Shown here: positions 34,422-42,021 of the stretch, piece after piece
How positions within the stretch are numbered: the first letter of the stretch is position 1
Layout: each line of letters starts with the position of its first letter
Source of the DNA: an uncultured Lachnospiraceae bacterium
Lineage (GTDB): Bacteria > Bacillota > Clostridia > Lachnospirales > Lachnospiraceae
Assembly (NCBI GenBank): GCA_947626945.1
Contig: CANQUC010000004.1
Location: 24,252-88,251 of the forward strand
Direction: 5' to 3'
DNA: 64,000 nt
Position numbers and translations under genes: made by a program
Notes under the pieces: generated by a model
Seen by the model: only the letters and a program-made list of their open reading frames with translations
Told to the model about the DNA's origin: nothing
Database searches by the model: none

Positions 34422-35585
34422 ATGAGAGCCAATCAGGATTATCTGTTAAAAGAAATCACCGGCATATACTATCTGCTCCCCTACGGGCAGAATATCGCCG
34501 ATCTGAAACGGGGCATCCGGATCAATGAAACCGGCGCTTACATCTGGACGCTGCTGCAAAACGAGCAGGATCCGGACACGCTTCTGGATTGCCTTGCCCA
34601 TCGCTATCAGGCTTTTCAAAAAGACCGGGCAGTGCTGGAAAAGGATATGGGACGGTTTCTCAATCTTTTGCGTACATACGGGATGCTTTTGGACGATTCT
34701 CTTCCGGAGGCCGCCAATGAGCCCTGCTTCTGCTGTCTGAAGATCGGAGGCCTTCACATCAGCCTCTGCGGACCGGAACCGGTTTTCTCAAAAGACTTTT
34801 TTCCCTATCGGACAGATCTGACGGATCACGGGGATCTGAACGTACAGGTTCATATCGGAGCGCCCCGAAAAACCAAAAACGGCCCTCTGATCCTCCGGAA
34901 CAGAGAGCTGATTATCTGTGATCTGGACAGGGAATACCTGATCCTGTTTCCAAAAGCCGAACAGATCGTGGAAGCCCACCTTTCCAAAGAGGGCAGCCGT
35001 ATTGATTTTTACTGCCGTCCGCCTTTTTCGGAGTCTCTTGCGGCAGATCTGTTTCACGCCATCCGGCTGGCATTTTTGTATCTGGCGCAAAAACACGGGC
35101 TGTTTGCGCTGCATTCGGCTTCCGTTCTGTACAAAGAACGGGCATGGCTGTTTGCCGGCCACTCCGGCATGGGCAAATCCACTCATGTCAAGCTCTGGAA
35201 CCGGCTTTACGGCGTTCCTGTCCTGAACGGAGACCTGAATCTGCTGGTCATGGAAAAGGGCGTTCCAAAAGTATGCGGTACTCCCTGGTGCGGCACTTCC
35301 GGCATTTCCGATCCCCAGAATCGCCCTTTGGGCGGCATCATTCTTCTTGGACGCTCTGTGGACAATGTCTGCGAAGAGCTGTCTCCCGATGAAAAAGCGC
35401 TGCTGATCATGCAGCGCCTGATCTCTCCTTCCTGGACGGAAGAACTGTTTGATCGCAATCTTGCTTTTTCCGAAGAACTGGCCGCGCACACGGCTGTCTG
35501 CCGTCTGCGCTGCAACAAGGAGCCCTCCGCGGCCAAAACCGCCAAGGCATGGGTGGATCATATCCAGCCGGGCCCCGCTTCCTGA
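34422..35585 (+). CDS. PqqD domain fused to HPr kinase-like domain
   Basis: The 387-residue protein has a PqqD-like N-terminal domain (about residues 1-92, with IRINETGAYIWTLL), the type that binds leader peptides in RiPP pathways. It is followed by an HPr kinase/phosphorylase-like domain with Walker A GHSGMGKST (246-254), PVLNGDLNLL and CGTPWCGTSG. HPr kinase homologues phosphorylate precursor peptides in some lasso pathways, so this fusion could bind and phosphorylate the EGVYAASG peptides. The ATG has a GGGGGGA site upstream. It converges with the acyltransferase gene. Confidence 0.88.
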   Translation: MRANQDYLLKEITGIYYLLPYGQNIADLKRGIRINETGAYIWTLLQNEQDPDTLLDCLAHRYQAFQKDRAVLEKDMGRFLNLLRTYGMLLDDSLPEAANEPCFCCLKIGGLHISLCGPEPVFSKDFFPYRTDLTDHGDLNVQVHIGAPRKTKNGPLILRNRELIICDLDREYLILFPKAEQIVEAHLSKEGSRIDFYCRPPFSESLAADLFHAIRLAFLYLAQKHGLFALHSASVLYKERAWLFAGHSGMGKSTHVKLWNRLYGVPVLNGDLNLLVMEKGVPKVCGTPWCGTSGISDPQNRPLGGIILLGRSVDNVCEELSPDEKALLIMQRLISPSWTEELFDRNLAFSEELAAHTAVCRLRCNKEPSAAKTAKAWVDHIQPGPAS

Positions 35586-35618
35586 CAAACCGGGTCTTTT
35601 CCGGTCTTATAAAGGCTT

Positions 35619-36611
35619 TTATGCGCCCACAGCCCAGGGCGCATATTTTTTTACCGCCCAGGCAGGCAGAGCGAGAAGCGCTGCCGACAACACCATACAG
35701 CAAACAGGCAGGATCCACTGACTGGCAATCCCCACCCGCTGACAGACTCCATAAAACACAATGCGGACCACGCCCCCAAAGGCGTAATAAAACAACGTAT
35801 TGGCTCCCAGAAAAGACAGGATTTTTCGAAAGCCGGTTCCGGCAAGCCGCTTTGCCCCGTAAAGCACAGGCAGCAGAATCACCAGAGACAAAACAAAAAA
35901 GCACAGCGGCGCCGGAAAACGCTGGGCATGAATGTCCGTCCCGCCCGGCGAAACTAACACCAGAGCCACATACGCCGCCAGAAGAAGCAGGATCACCGCC
36001 GGCTTCTCGGCTTTTTTTCGGATCGGTTCTTCATACTGTCTGTACAGATACCCAAGAGCCATATAAAACACCATTGCGCAGGCAAGCTCCAGCTGCCAGA
36101 CGCATTTCACCTTCCAGACGCACATATCCAAAGCTCCCAGTATCATCAGCCCAAAAGACAGGCCCAGCAAAAGGGCGTCTTTCCAGCGCCCGCCAACCTT
36201 GTCCCGCGCCTTTATGAGCCCGTAAAACAGCAGGGAGCTTACAAACAGACAGGACACAAACCACAGTTCGTCGTCACGGCAGCAGATCTGCAGGAGAAAC
36301 CCGATCACTCTGCCCTTTAAGCTGCCGCCGCCCATGACATAAGCCATGGCCACCCGTATGAACCCCAGTACAAAAAAAGGGATCAGAAGCCTTTTTGCCT
36401 TGTTCTTCAAAAAAGCGGAAAAACTGCTTTTTGTGGAAAAGGTGTAGCCGGAAGCAAAGAAAAACATGGTCAGAAAAAAGGGCGTGAAAAATCGCCTGTA
36501 AAGCTCCGGCGGATAGCTGTGGCTCAAGATCACACAGAGGATCAGGATCCCTTTCAGCACATCCAGCCATTGGATTCTGTTTTTTTCCGTTTTTTTCATT
36601 TCCTGTTCCAT
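35619..36611 (-). CDS. acyltransferase family 3 membrane protein
   Basis: The 330-residue protein has about ten membrane segments and the acyltransferase-3 start (WLDVLKGILILCVILSHSYPP) with the catalytic-type histidine in ILSHS, followed by FFFASGYTF. Such proteins move acetyl or succinyl groups onto glycans or lipids across the membrane. It is last in the unit after the ABC exporter (35 bases). Its substrate could be the exported peptide or a glycan. GGAAAGGA precedes the ATG. Confidence 0.88.
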   Translation of the reverse strand: MEQEMKKTEKNRIQWLDVLKGILILCVILSHSYPPELYRRFFTPFFLTMFFFASGYTFSTKSSFSAFLKNKAKRLLIPFFVLGFIRVAMAYVMGGGSLKGRVIGFLLQICCRDDELWFVSCLFVSSLLFYGLIKARDKVGGRWKDALLLGLSFGLMILGALDMCVWKVKCVWQLELACAMVFYMALGYLYRQYEEPIRKKAEKPAVILLLLAAYVALVLVSPGGTDIHAQRFPAPLCFFVLSLVILLPVLYGAKRLAGTGFRKILSFLGANTLFYYAFGGVVRIVFYGVCQRVGIASQWILPVCCMVLSAALLALPAWAVKKYAPWAVGA

Positions 36612-36646
36612 GTGGTTTTCCTTTCCTGATCTTTCCGGCCCCGGGA

Positions 36647-38425
36647 TCAGAAATCCCGCACCATTCTGTCAATCTCGTCCTCATTTAACAGCACGCATTT
36701 CCTGTCCCGGATGGCGTATACCCGATTGCAGATATTTAAAACGGTAGGCCTGTGGGTAGTCACCACACAGGTACGGGGATAGCTGTCCCGCATAATATTT
36801 TTCAGAACTTTCCGTTCTGTGGCCACGTCCAGAGCCGAGGTGGCCTCATCCAGAAGCAGCACCGGTGATTTGCGCAGAAGCGCTCTGGCAATGGAAAGCC
36901 GCTGGGCCTGTCCCTCGGAGAAACCGCCGCCCCGCTCCTTGATTACGCTGTTGATCCCGTCGGGAAGCTTTTCCACAAACTCCCAGGCGCAGGCCATCTT
37001 TAAGACTTCCTCAATTTCCTGATCGGTCGCGTCCTCTTTTACGTTCCGCATGTTTTCCGCAATGGTTCCCGAAAACATGGTATTGCCCTGGGGCACATAG
37101 GAAAACAGCTTTCTGGTAGAAGGCCCCAGCGGAATCTCATCGGCAAAGGTCTCCCCTTTTCTTCCGCCGCACACCGCCGCCATGCCGTCCTGAGCAGGTA
37201 TCAGCGACAGCAGCAGGCGGAGCATGGTAGTCTTTCCCTCTCCCGAGGGCCCTACCAGCGCCACCACCTCATGGGGATCCGCCTTCATGGACGCGCCGTC
37301 AAATACAAGGGTGCCTGTTTTGTATGCGTATTTCACCTGATCCAGACGCAGGCTGACCCCTTCTTCCCTGTGCTTTTCCGCGAACCGCAGCACCAGATCG
37401 TCATCGCTGTAGTCCTCCCGGGGCATTTCCACAATATCCATAAGACGTCCGGCGGAAGTGGTAAGCCCGATCACCCCGGGCACAAGGGAAGTCAGATTGT
37501 GAAGAGTCCCGGTAAGCTGGCCGGACAGGCCCAGGAACATGGTCATGGTACCGTAGCTGATGGCCCCGCTCCAGACCCGGTAAATCCCCCAGCCGTAAGA
37601 AAGATAGGACACCACAAGGCCCACGGTGTTCAAAAGCAGGGAGGTTCCCATAGACATTTTCTGAAAATCCAGCTTCATGTGAATGTAATCCTTTTGCAGC
37701 TGTTTCAGATTGGCAATATACAGACGGATCAGGTCAAAGGCCTTGATGGTCTGAATATTGGAAAAAGCTTCCTGATTAAACCCGGACATTTTTGCCGCCA
37801 TGGCTGCGCTGCGCTTGTTATTATTGACCATACGCCGCATCAGCGTCTTGGACAGCAGCAGGCTTACCGGCATGCCCAGAAAAGCAAACAGGGCAAAGGT
37901 CCAGTCGTGATAAACCACCATGGCAAAGGTACTGATAAACCGGAACAGATAAATAATGGTATTGGGAATAAAGCTCAGCACACCGCTGGAAATCGTGGAA
38001 GCGTCGGAGCTCCACCTGGTCAGCAGATCTCCCGTATGATAGTTGGTGAGAGATTCCCAGTCTGTTACCAGGATCTTTTCAAAAATATCCGCCTTGATCT
38101 CCGAATCCACCCGCATGCTGACCCAGGTGGACGCGTAATCCGAAAGCATGCTCAGCAGCGTGGTGACCACATTCAGAACGATCATAGTCACAAAGGTTTT
38201 GACCACTTCTCCGGTCTGTCTTCCGGTAATGATATCCACCAGATCCTTGGATACCAGGCTGGTGATCAGACCGATCACGGTGCCGACCAATCCAAGAGCC
38301 GTATAAAATACCATGGCAAGCCAGTATCGCTTCGCATATCCGTAAATCCACCTGATCTGCTTTCTCATCTCCTGGAGCCTGCCTGCCCGGATACGGGAAA
38401 AGATAAATTTCAGCTTTTCTTTCAT
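36647..38425 (-). CDS. ABC exporter with fused membrane and ATPase domains
   Basis: The 592-residue protein has a six-segment ABC membrane domain (about residues 35-330) and an ATPase domain with Walker A GPSGEGKTT, a Q-loop in VPQGNTMFSG, signature GFSEGQAQRLS and Walker B LLLDEATSALD. It has no N-terminal C39 peptidase domain, so it cannot trim a leader by itself. It lies directly after the two leader-bearing small proteins, beyond a terminator, and is the likely exporter for them. The ribosome site (GGGGAT) is weak, which together with the terminator suggests far lower output than the peptides. Confidence 0.93.
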   Translation of the reverse strand: MKEKLKFIFSRIRAGRLQEMRKQIRWIYGYAKRYWLAMVFYTALGLVGTVIGLITSLVSKDLVDIITGRQTGEVVKTFVTMIVLNVVTTLLSMLSDYASTWVSMRVDSEIKADIFEKILVTDWESLTNYHTGDLLTRWSSDASTISSGVLSFIPNTIIYLFRFISTFAMVVYHDWTFALFAFLGMPVSLLLSKTLMRRMVNNNKRSAAMAAKMSGFNQEAFSNIQTIKAFDLIRLYIANLKQLQKDYIHMKLDFQKMSMGTSLLLNTVGLVVSYLSYGWGIYRVWSGAISYGTMTMFLGLSGQLTGTLHNLTSLVPGVIGLTTSAGRLMDIVEMPREDYSDDDLVLRFAEKHREEGVSLRLDQVKYAYKTGTLVFDGASMKADPHEVVALVGPSGEGKTTMLRLLLSLIPAQDGMAAVCGGRKGETFADEIPLGPSTRKLFSYVPQGNTMFSGTIAENMRNVKEDATDQEIEEVLKMACAWEFVEKLPDGINSVIKERGGGFSEGQAQRLSIARALLRKSPVLLLDEATSALDVATERKVLKNIMRDSYPRTCVVTTHRPTVLNICNRVYAIRDRKCVLLNEDEIDRMVRDF

Positions 38426-38448
38426 GAATACGCCATCCCCAAATACAC

Positions 38449-38503
38449 AAAAAAAGGCGCTGCAAAACGGGAACTTTCTCTTTTTCCCAATTTTGCAGCA
38501 CCC
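38449..38503 (-). terminator. strong terminator after the leader-peptide genes
   Basis: On the minus strand an 18-19 base stem (38484-38502 with 38456-38473, few mismatches) is followed by seven T. It lies between the second precursor gene and the ABC exporter and probably lets only part of the transcripts read on into the exporter. Confidence 0.9.
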
Positions 38504-38557
38504 GTCTGATCATTTGAAACCGTCAGGCTTCAGCAGCATCGCCAAACCCCGTAACGA

Positions 38558-38998
38558 TTAGTCAAGTTTGCCCTGTACGTTGGTCTCATGCAGGCAGGTG
38601 ATCGTGGCGCCTGTGCATGCGAGAGCTCTTGTAGTCGCTTCGTCGCCGGTGCTGACCCATACCTTGTAGGTCATGAGATCGCCGGACTTATATGCGTCTG
38701 CAAGCAGCGTTCTTGTAATGGTAACCGTGTTGCCGCTCACCTGCGTGTCAAACTCTGAACACGCGTTTGACAGGTTGGCACTGAATGTAAGCACAACTGT
38801 GGTAGAACCGGAAATGTGCTCAGCAGCAACATTGTGCGTACAACGAATCTCAAACACCTTATGGCTTCCATTCCAAGCCTGAACAGCCACCGGATTAACG
38901 GTCCAGCAGTTTGTGGAGCTCTGGGCGCCGCTGGCGGCGTATACGCCCTCTGCCAGTTCATCATTGGCAACCACAACAGGGGCTTCATACTTGTTCAT
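38558..38998 (-). CDS. EGVYAASG-leader secreted-type protein 1
   Basis: The 146-residue protein starts with a 24-residue leader (KYEAPVV at 3-9, then acidic residues, ending EGVYAASG). The rest is rich in Thr, Ser, Val and Ala with alternating hydrophobic residues, as in a beta-sandwich, and has six cysteines. There is no classical signal peptide. The leader is nearly the same as in the next gene while the cores differ completely, as expected for substrates of a shared recognition system. GGGAGGA lies 6 bases before the ATG. An in-frame ATG five codons earlier lies on the ribosome site and is rejected. Function unknown. Confidence 0.82.
   Translation of the reverse strand: MNKYEAPVVVANDELAEGVYAASGAQSSTNCWTVNPVAVQAWNGSHKVFEIRCTHNVAAEHISGSTTVVLTFSANLSNACSEFDTQVSGNTVTITRTLLADAYKSGDLMTYKVWVSTGDEATTRALACTGATITCLHETNVQGKLD
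38928..38998 (-). repeat. leader-coding repeat, copy in gene 1
   Basis: This 71-base leader segment is similar to 39388-39458. The 20 bases at 38928-38947 are identical to 39388-39407 and contain the palindrome GGCGTATACGCC. The ribosome sites and the bases around them are also alike. Confidence 0.85.
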
Positions 38999-39040
38999 TT
39001 TAATTCCTCCCAAAACAAAACTCTCATAAAACTCTCATAC

Positions 39041-39060
39041 AGGCCGAAACAGTTCGGCCT
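39041..39060. other. hairpin between the two leader-peptide genes
   Basis: A perfect 8-base stem with a 4-base loop (AGGCCGAA, ACAG, TTCGGCCT). On the minus strand no T run follows, so it is not a terminator for the peptide transcript. It may protect the message or space the two genes. Confidence 0.6.
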
Positions 39061-39110
39061 TTTACTTCCAATAAACATCTCACCCATGACGCTCTCGCGC
39101 CGACTTTCCA

Positions 39111-39458
39111 TTACATGTTCCAATCAGTTACAGGATCGTTGGGCCCATAGCCCTTTGCCTCCCATGAGGGTTTCCGCTTGCCATTGTCTACATCATAGCT
39201 GGACGCGTTGCCGGATTCAACATAGTGGGTTGTCAACCCACAGGCATCCGCTGTGAAAGCGGGACAGCCAAGGCAGCCAAACTGCTGCTTGTAGCCACGG
39301 GTTACCCCTGCCCAGTCAGAATAGTCAGGTGCCTGATAAGTTCCCTGCATGTAAATGCTGTCGCATCCGATGGCATTTTCCACAGTACCGCTGGCGGCGT
39401 ATACGCCTTCTGACATTTCTTCGTTGGCCATTACAACAGGCGCTTCGTATTTCCTCAT
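39111..39458 (-). CDS. EGVYAASG-leader secreted-type protein 2
   Basis: The 115-residue protein has the same leader plan as the neighbouring gene (KYEAPVV, then MANEEMS and EGVYAASG ending at residue 24). The core has four cysteines in GCDS, GCLGCP and DACG and many Tyr, Gly, Asp and Asn, and ends in DWNM. A GGGGAGGA site 8 bases before the ATG is very strong, and a near-consensus promoter lies 55 bases upstream. It has no ordinary signal peptide. I take it as a precursor for leader-guided modification and export. The mature product is not known. Confidence 0.82.
   Translation of the reverse strand: MRKYEAPVVMANEEMSEGVYAASGTVENAIGCDSIYMQGTYQAPDYSDWAGVTRGYKQQFGCLGCPAFTADACGLTTHYVESGNASSYDVDNGKRKPSWEAKGYGPNDPVTDWNM
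39388..39458 (-). repeat. leader-coding repeat, copy in gene 2
   Basis: Direct repeat of 38928-38998, with 20 identical bases at its downstream end (39388-39407). The spacing between copies is 460 bases. Confidence 0.85.
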
Positions 39459-39512
39459 TTTAAATTCCTCCCCTCTCCAATATTTCACCCATAAGCATCT
39501 ATAATTGTATTT

Positions 39513-39542
39513 ATTATATAATAAATCATCATTCTCTGTCAA
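39513..39542 (-). promoter_or_regulatory. consensus promoter for the leader-peptide genes
   Basis: On the minus strand a perfect -35 TTGACA (39537-39542) and a perfect -10 TATAAT (39513-39518) are 18 bases apart. The -10 lies in an 18-base perfect palindrome at 39509-39526 (ATTTATTATATAATAAAT), a possible operator. Expression should be strong. Confidence 0.82.
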
Positions 39543-39615
39543 CAGTCCAAAGCCGGGTTTTCCATTTTTTTCCGACTCTTTTTTCTTTTTCAGAATCCCA
39601 AAAAAGGCCTGCCGT

Positions 39616-40809
39616 CTACTGTTCAAAAAGCCGGAGCTTTTCCATGAGCTTACTGCGGCTGCCCGCCTTTTTCAACACTTTGATGGTGGAAACGTTCCGC
39701 AGTTTTCTGTTGTTGCGGAGAAAACGGATCAGGGTCATGATCCAGAGCGCCGGCCAGCAGACAAGGATCCTGCCTGCCTTTGGATAATTCAGGTGCATCT
39801 GATGGTGAAACTCCCGGATGTAATCAGTGAGGGAGGATCCCTGCATCATCACCATCCGCTCCCCGCTGCCTTTTCCAAACTCCTCCGCCTCCATGACTTC
39901 TTTCATGAATTCCGCCGCCATGGAATCCTCTTTGAGCATAAAGGATACGTTTTGGGGACTCATACCCAAAAACTCCACGCAGGAGGCCGTGATCAGCTCC
40001 GCGAACCTTTCCACGCCGCTTTCTCTGGCCAGCCCCGCGAAAAGCTCCTTTTCCTCTTTTGTCCAGGGCTGGTTCCAAAGCACCGCCCAGTCGCAGAGAA
40101 GCTTCAGTCCAAACCCCGCGTAGAGGAAATGCTGCAGCATGTGCAGCAGCAGCTGAAAGGCCTGATAAGGCAGATCCAGCATGGGCAGAGACACTCCCAT
40201 GATCTCCTGCCGGTGGGTATTTTTCAGAAACTCCTGCTCTTTCTGACGTAAATATCCGTTGATCTTTTCATAGGCAAAGGGTTCCGCCACCATCACATGC
40301 AGTTCCACATCAATGCCGTCGGGCGAAATCCATACCAGATGGTGATTGGCATGCTGGGTGTCCGACACCCGAAACCCGGCGTCCTCCATGATCCTGCGGA
40401 TCAGCTTTTTATTTGCGGAGGACGGGATCATAATATCCACGTCTCCGGACTTGCGAAGCTCCGGAACCGGATAAAAGACCGCTGCCGTTACCCCTTTCAG
40501 CACCACTGCCGGCACCTGATGTTTTTCCAGAAGCCCCGCCACATATCTGGTGAGAAACAGCAGGCGGTAGGACTGATAAACCGTCTTTCTGCTGATTGGG
40601 GCCACATACTCCTGCCAGCATTGGTCCGGCCGGCTTTCTTCTTCAAAAACATCGTACAGCAGGGAAAGCACCGTATGCTTTTGAGCGGCGGAAAGGACTT
40701 TTGCCCAGGAGACCCCGGGGAACTCCGAAGCCCGGCGGCATCCGCCGTTCAGGGCGCTTTGGAGCAGGGCAAACAGGCAGCATTCTTCTCTGCTGAAAGT
40801 TACGCTCAT
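39616..40809 (-). CDS. PF14907-type nucleotidyltransferase family protein
   Basis: The 397-residue protein has the core of the uncharacterised nucleotidyltransferase family 5: AVVLKGVTAAVFYP, then RKSGDVDIMIP with the acidic pair that binds metal, and HHLVW and ELHVM. Members are found beside lasso peptide and other RiPP genes together with HPr-kinase-like proteins. The reaction is not known, but transfer of a nucleotide or use of a sugar nucleotide is possible. Its ATG overlaps the stop of the upstream glycosyltransferase (ATGA), and the precursor genes follow after its end. Confidence 0.85.
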   Translation of the reverse strand: MSVTFSREECCLFALLQSALNGGCRRASEFPGVSWAKVLSAAQKHTVLSLLYDVFEEESRPDQCWQEYVAPISRKTVYQSYRLLFLTRYVAGLLEKHQVPAVVLKGVTAAVFYPVPELRKSGDVDIMIPSSANKKLIRRIMEDAGFRVSDTQHANHHLVWISPDGIDVELHVMVAEPFAYEKINGYLRQKEQEFLKNTHRQEIMGVSLPMLDLPYQAFQLLLHMLQHFLYAGFGLKLLCDWAVLWNQPWTKEEKELFAGLARESGVERFAELITASCVEFLGMSPQNVSFMLKEDSMAAEFMKEVMEAEEFGKGSGERMVMMQGSSLTDYIREFHHQMHLNYPKAGRILVCWPALWIMTLIRFLRNNRKLRNVSTIKVLKKAGSRSKLMEKLRLFEQ

Positions 40810-41912
40810 GACTGTTTCTCCTTCCCGTTTGTGTTTTCCGTATCTTTGCTGTATCGGGAATTGGTGATCTTCCCGTCAATGTTCAGATTCCGCAGCAGCC
40901 GGATTCCTGCCGCGAACAGCAGATACCCATGGAGGGAAAACAGCCGGGCGGCAGCCGGGATCAGAATCTTCCAGGACCGGGCCTGAATCTCTTTTGTGTG
41001 CTTTCTCCCTGCCAGATCCTTCATGGCCTTTTTTACATAGGGATTTTTTCCGTATTCTTTCAGCGCCTTTGCGGAAGAGCGTATGCCATGCTTCTGAAAC
41101 TGCAGCTCCTGCTTGACAAGGAAAAAGCTGCCAAAGAAAATATGGAAAGCGGGGAGATCCTCAAAAGCGCCCTCCATTCCTTTTTTCTTCAGATCCTCCC
41201 GGAAATCGGTGGCAATGGAAATCCACACCGGCACAAAATTTTTTTTGTACCGGAACGTAACCGACTCTTCGTTTACCCGATACAGATATACGCTGTCATC
41301 CACAAACGCGTACCGGGGCCGGCAGGCGCAGCAGGCCATATTGTGGGCCTTGTCCTGAGTGAAAGGATACGCTTTGCAGAAAAGGCCGTTTTCCTCCAGA
41401 AAGCTTTTCCGGTAAAGCTTTCCCCAGTTGTAGGCAAGATGTCCGTACATATAAAAGCCCTTAAACCGGAAGTCCACGCTCTCCGTATAACTGCCCTCCC
41501 GCAGATGATGGTGATTTACCTGGCTGATTTCGTGGTCATGAAACCGGCGAAAGCTGCCGGTGACAATATCCCCGCAGGTCTCCTCCGCCCGCTCCGCCAG
41601 GCAGCGGACCGCGCCGGGGCCGTCCAGGCAGTCGTCAGAATCCAGAAACATTACATATTTTCCGGAAGAAACTTCCATACCGGAATTTCTTGACAGGCCA
41701 AGTCCCCTGTTGGTCTGATGCACCACCTTCACATGGGGATATTTTTCCCCGTAGCCGTCGCACAGCGCGGGACAGTTGTCCGGAGAGCCGTCGTCTACCA
41801 GGATCACCTCCAGGGCGGGATAATCCTGGGACAGCACGCTGTCCATACAGGCCGCCAGATAGGGCTCCGTTTTATATACCGGAATGATAACGCTTACCAA
41901 CGGATCTTTCAT
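40806..41912 (-). CDS. GT2 family glycosyltransferase
   Basis: The 368-residue protein has the GT2 start (VSVIIPVYKTEPYLAACMDS), the nucleotide-binding LVDDGSPDNCP, the DSDD metal motif in MFLDSDDCLD and an acceptor part beyond residue 220. It transfers a sugar from a nucleotide donor. Three clustered ATGs (41921, 41918, 41912) are possible. AAAGG is best placed for the last. It is joined to the nucleotidyltransferase gene by a 4-base overlap, so it may act in the peptide system rather than in the glycan loci. Confidence 0.92.
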   Translation of the reverse strand: MKDPLVSVIIPVYKTEPYLAACMDSVLSQDYPALEVILVDDGSPDNCPALCDGYGEKYPHVKVVHQTNRGLGLSRNSGMEVSSGKYVMFLDSDDCLDGPGAVRCLAERAEETCGDIVTGSFRRFHDHEISQVNHHHLREGSYTESVDFRFKGFYMYGHLAYNWGKLYRKSFLEENGLFCKAYPFTQDKAHNMACCACRPRYAFVDDSVYLYRVNEESVTFRYKKNFVPVWISIATDFREDLKKKGMEGAFEDLPAFHIFFGSFFLVKQELQFQKHGIRSSAKALKEYGKNPYVKKAMKDLAGRKHTKEIQARSWKILIPAAARLFSLHGYLLFAAGIRLLRNLNIDGKITNSRYSKDTENTNGKEKQS

Positions 41913-41959
41913 CTTCATCATGCCTTTCTTCTCAATCCTGTTGTCTGGTTGCAAAAGCA

Positions 41960-41988
41960 TTGTCAAGCCTGACCAAATCTGCTATGCT
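41960..41988 (+). promoter_or_regulatory. promoter for the 42022 gene
   Basis: TTGTCA (41960-41965) and TATGCT (41983-41988) are 17 bases apart on the plus strand, 34 bases before the start codon. Confidence 0.55.
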
Positions 41989-42021
41989 AAAAGCAGATCT
42001 GCCAGAAAGGATGCCTGACCA

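Noticed and set aside
36647..38425. Bacteriocin exporter with its own C39 peptidase (PCAT type)
   Set aside because: The protein starts almost directly with the membrane domain, and no C39 catalytic Cys/His region is present.
39041..39060. Terminator between the two precursor genes
   Set aside because: On the transcribed (minus) strand the hairpin is not followed by a T run.
33844..41912. Lasso peptide cluster
   Set aside because: Kinase, PqqD and nucleotidyltransferase types fit, but there is no asparagine-synthetase-like cyclase, no transglutaminase-like leader peptidase and no short precursor with the lasso pattern.
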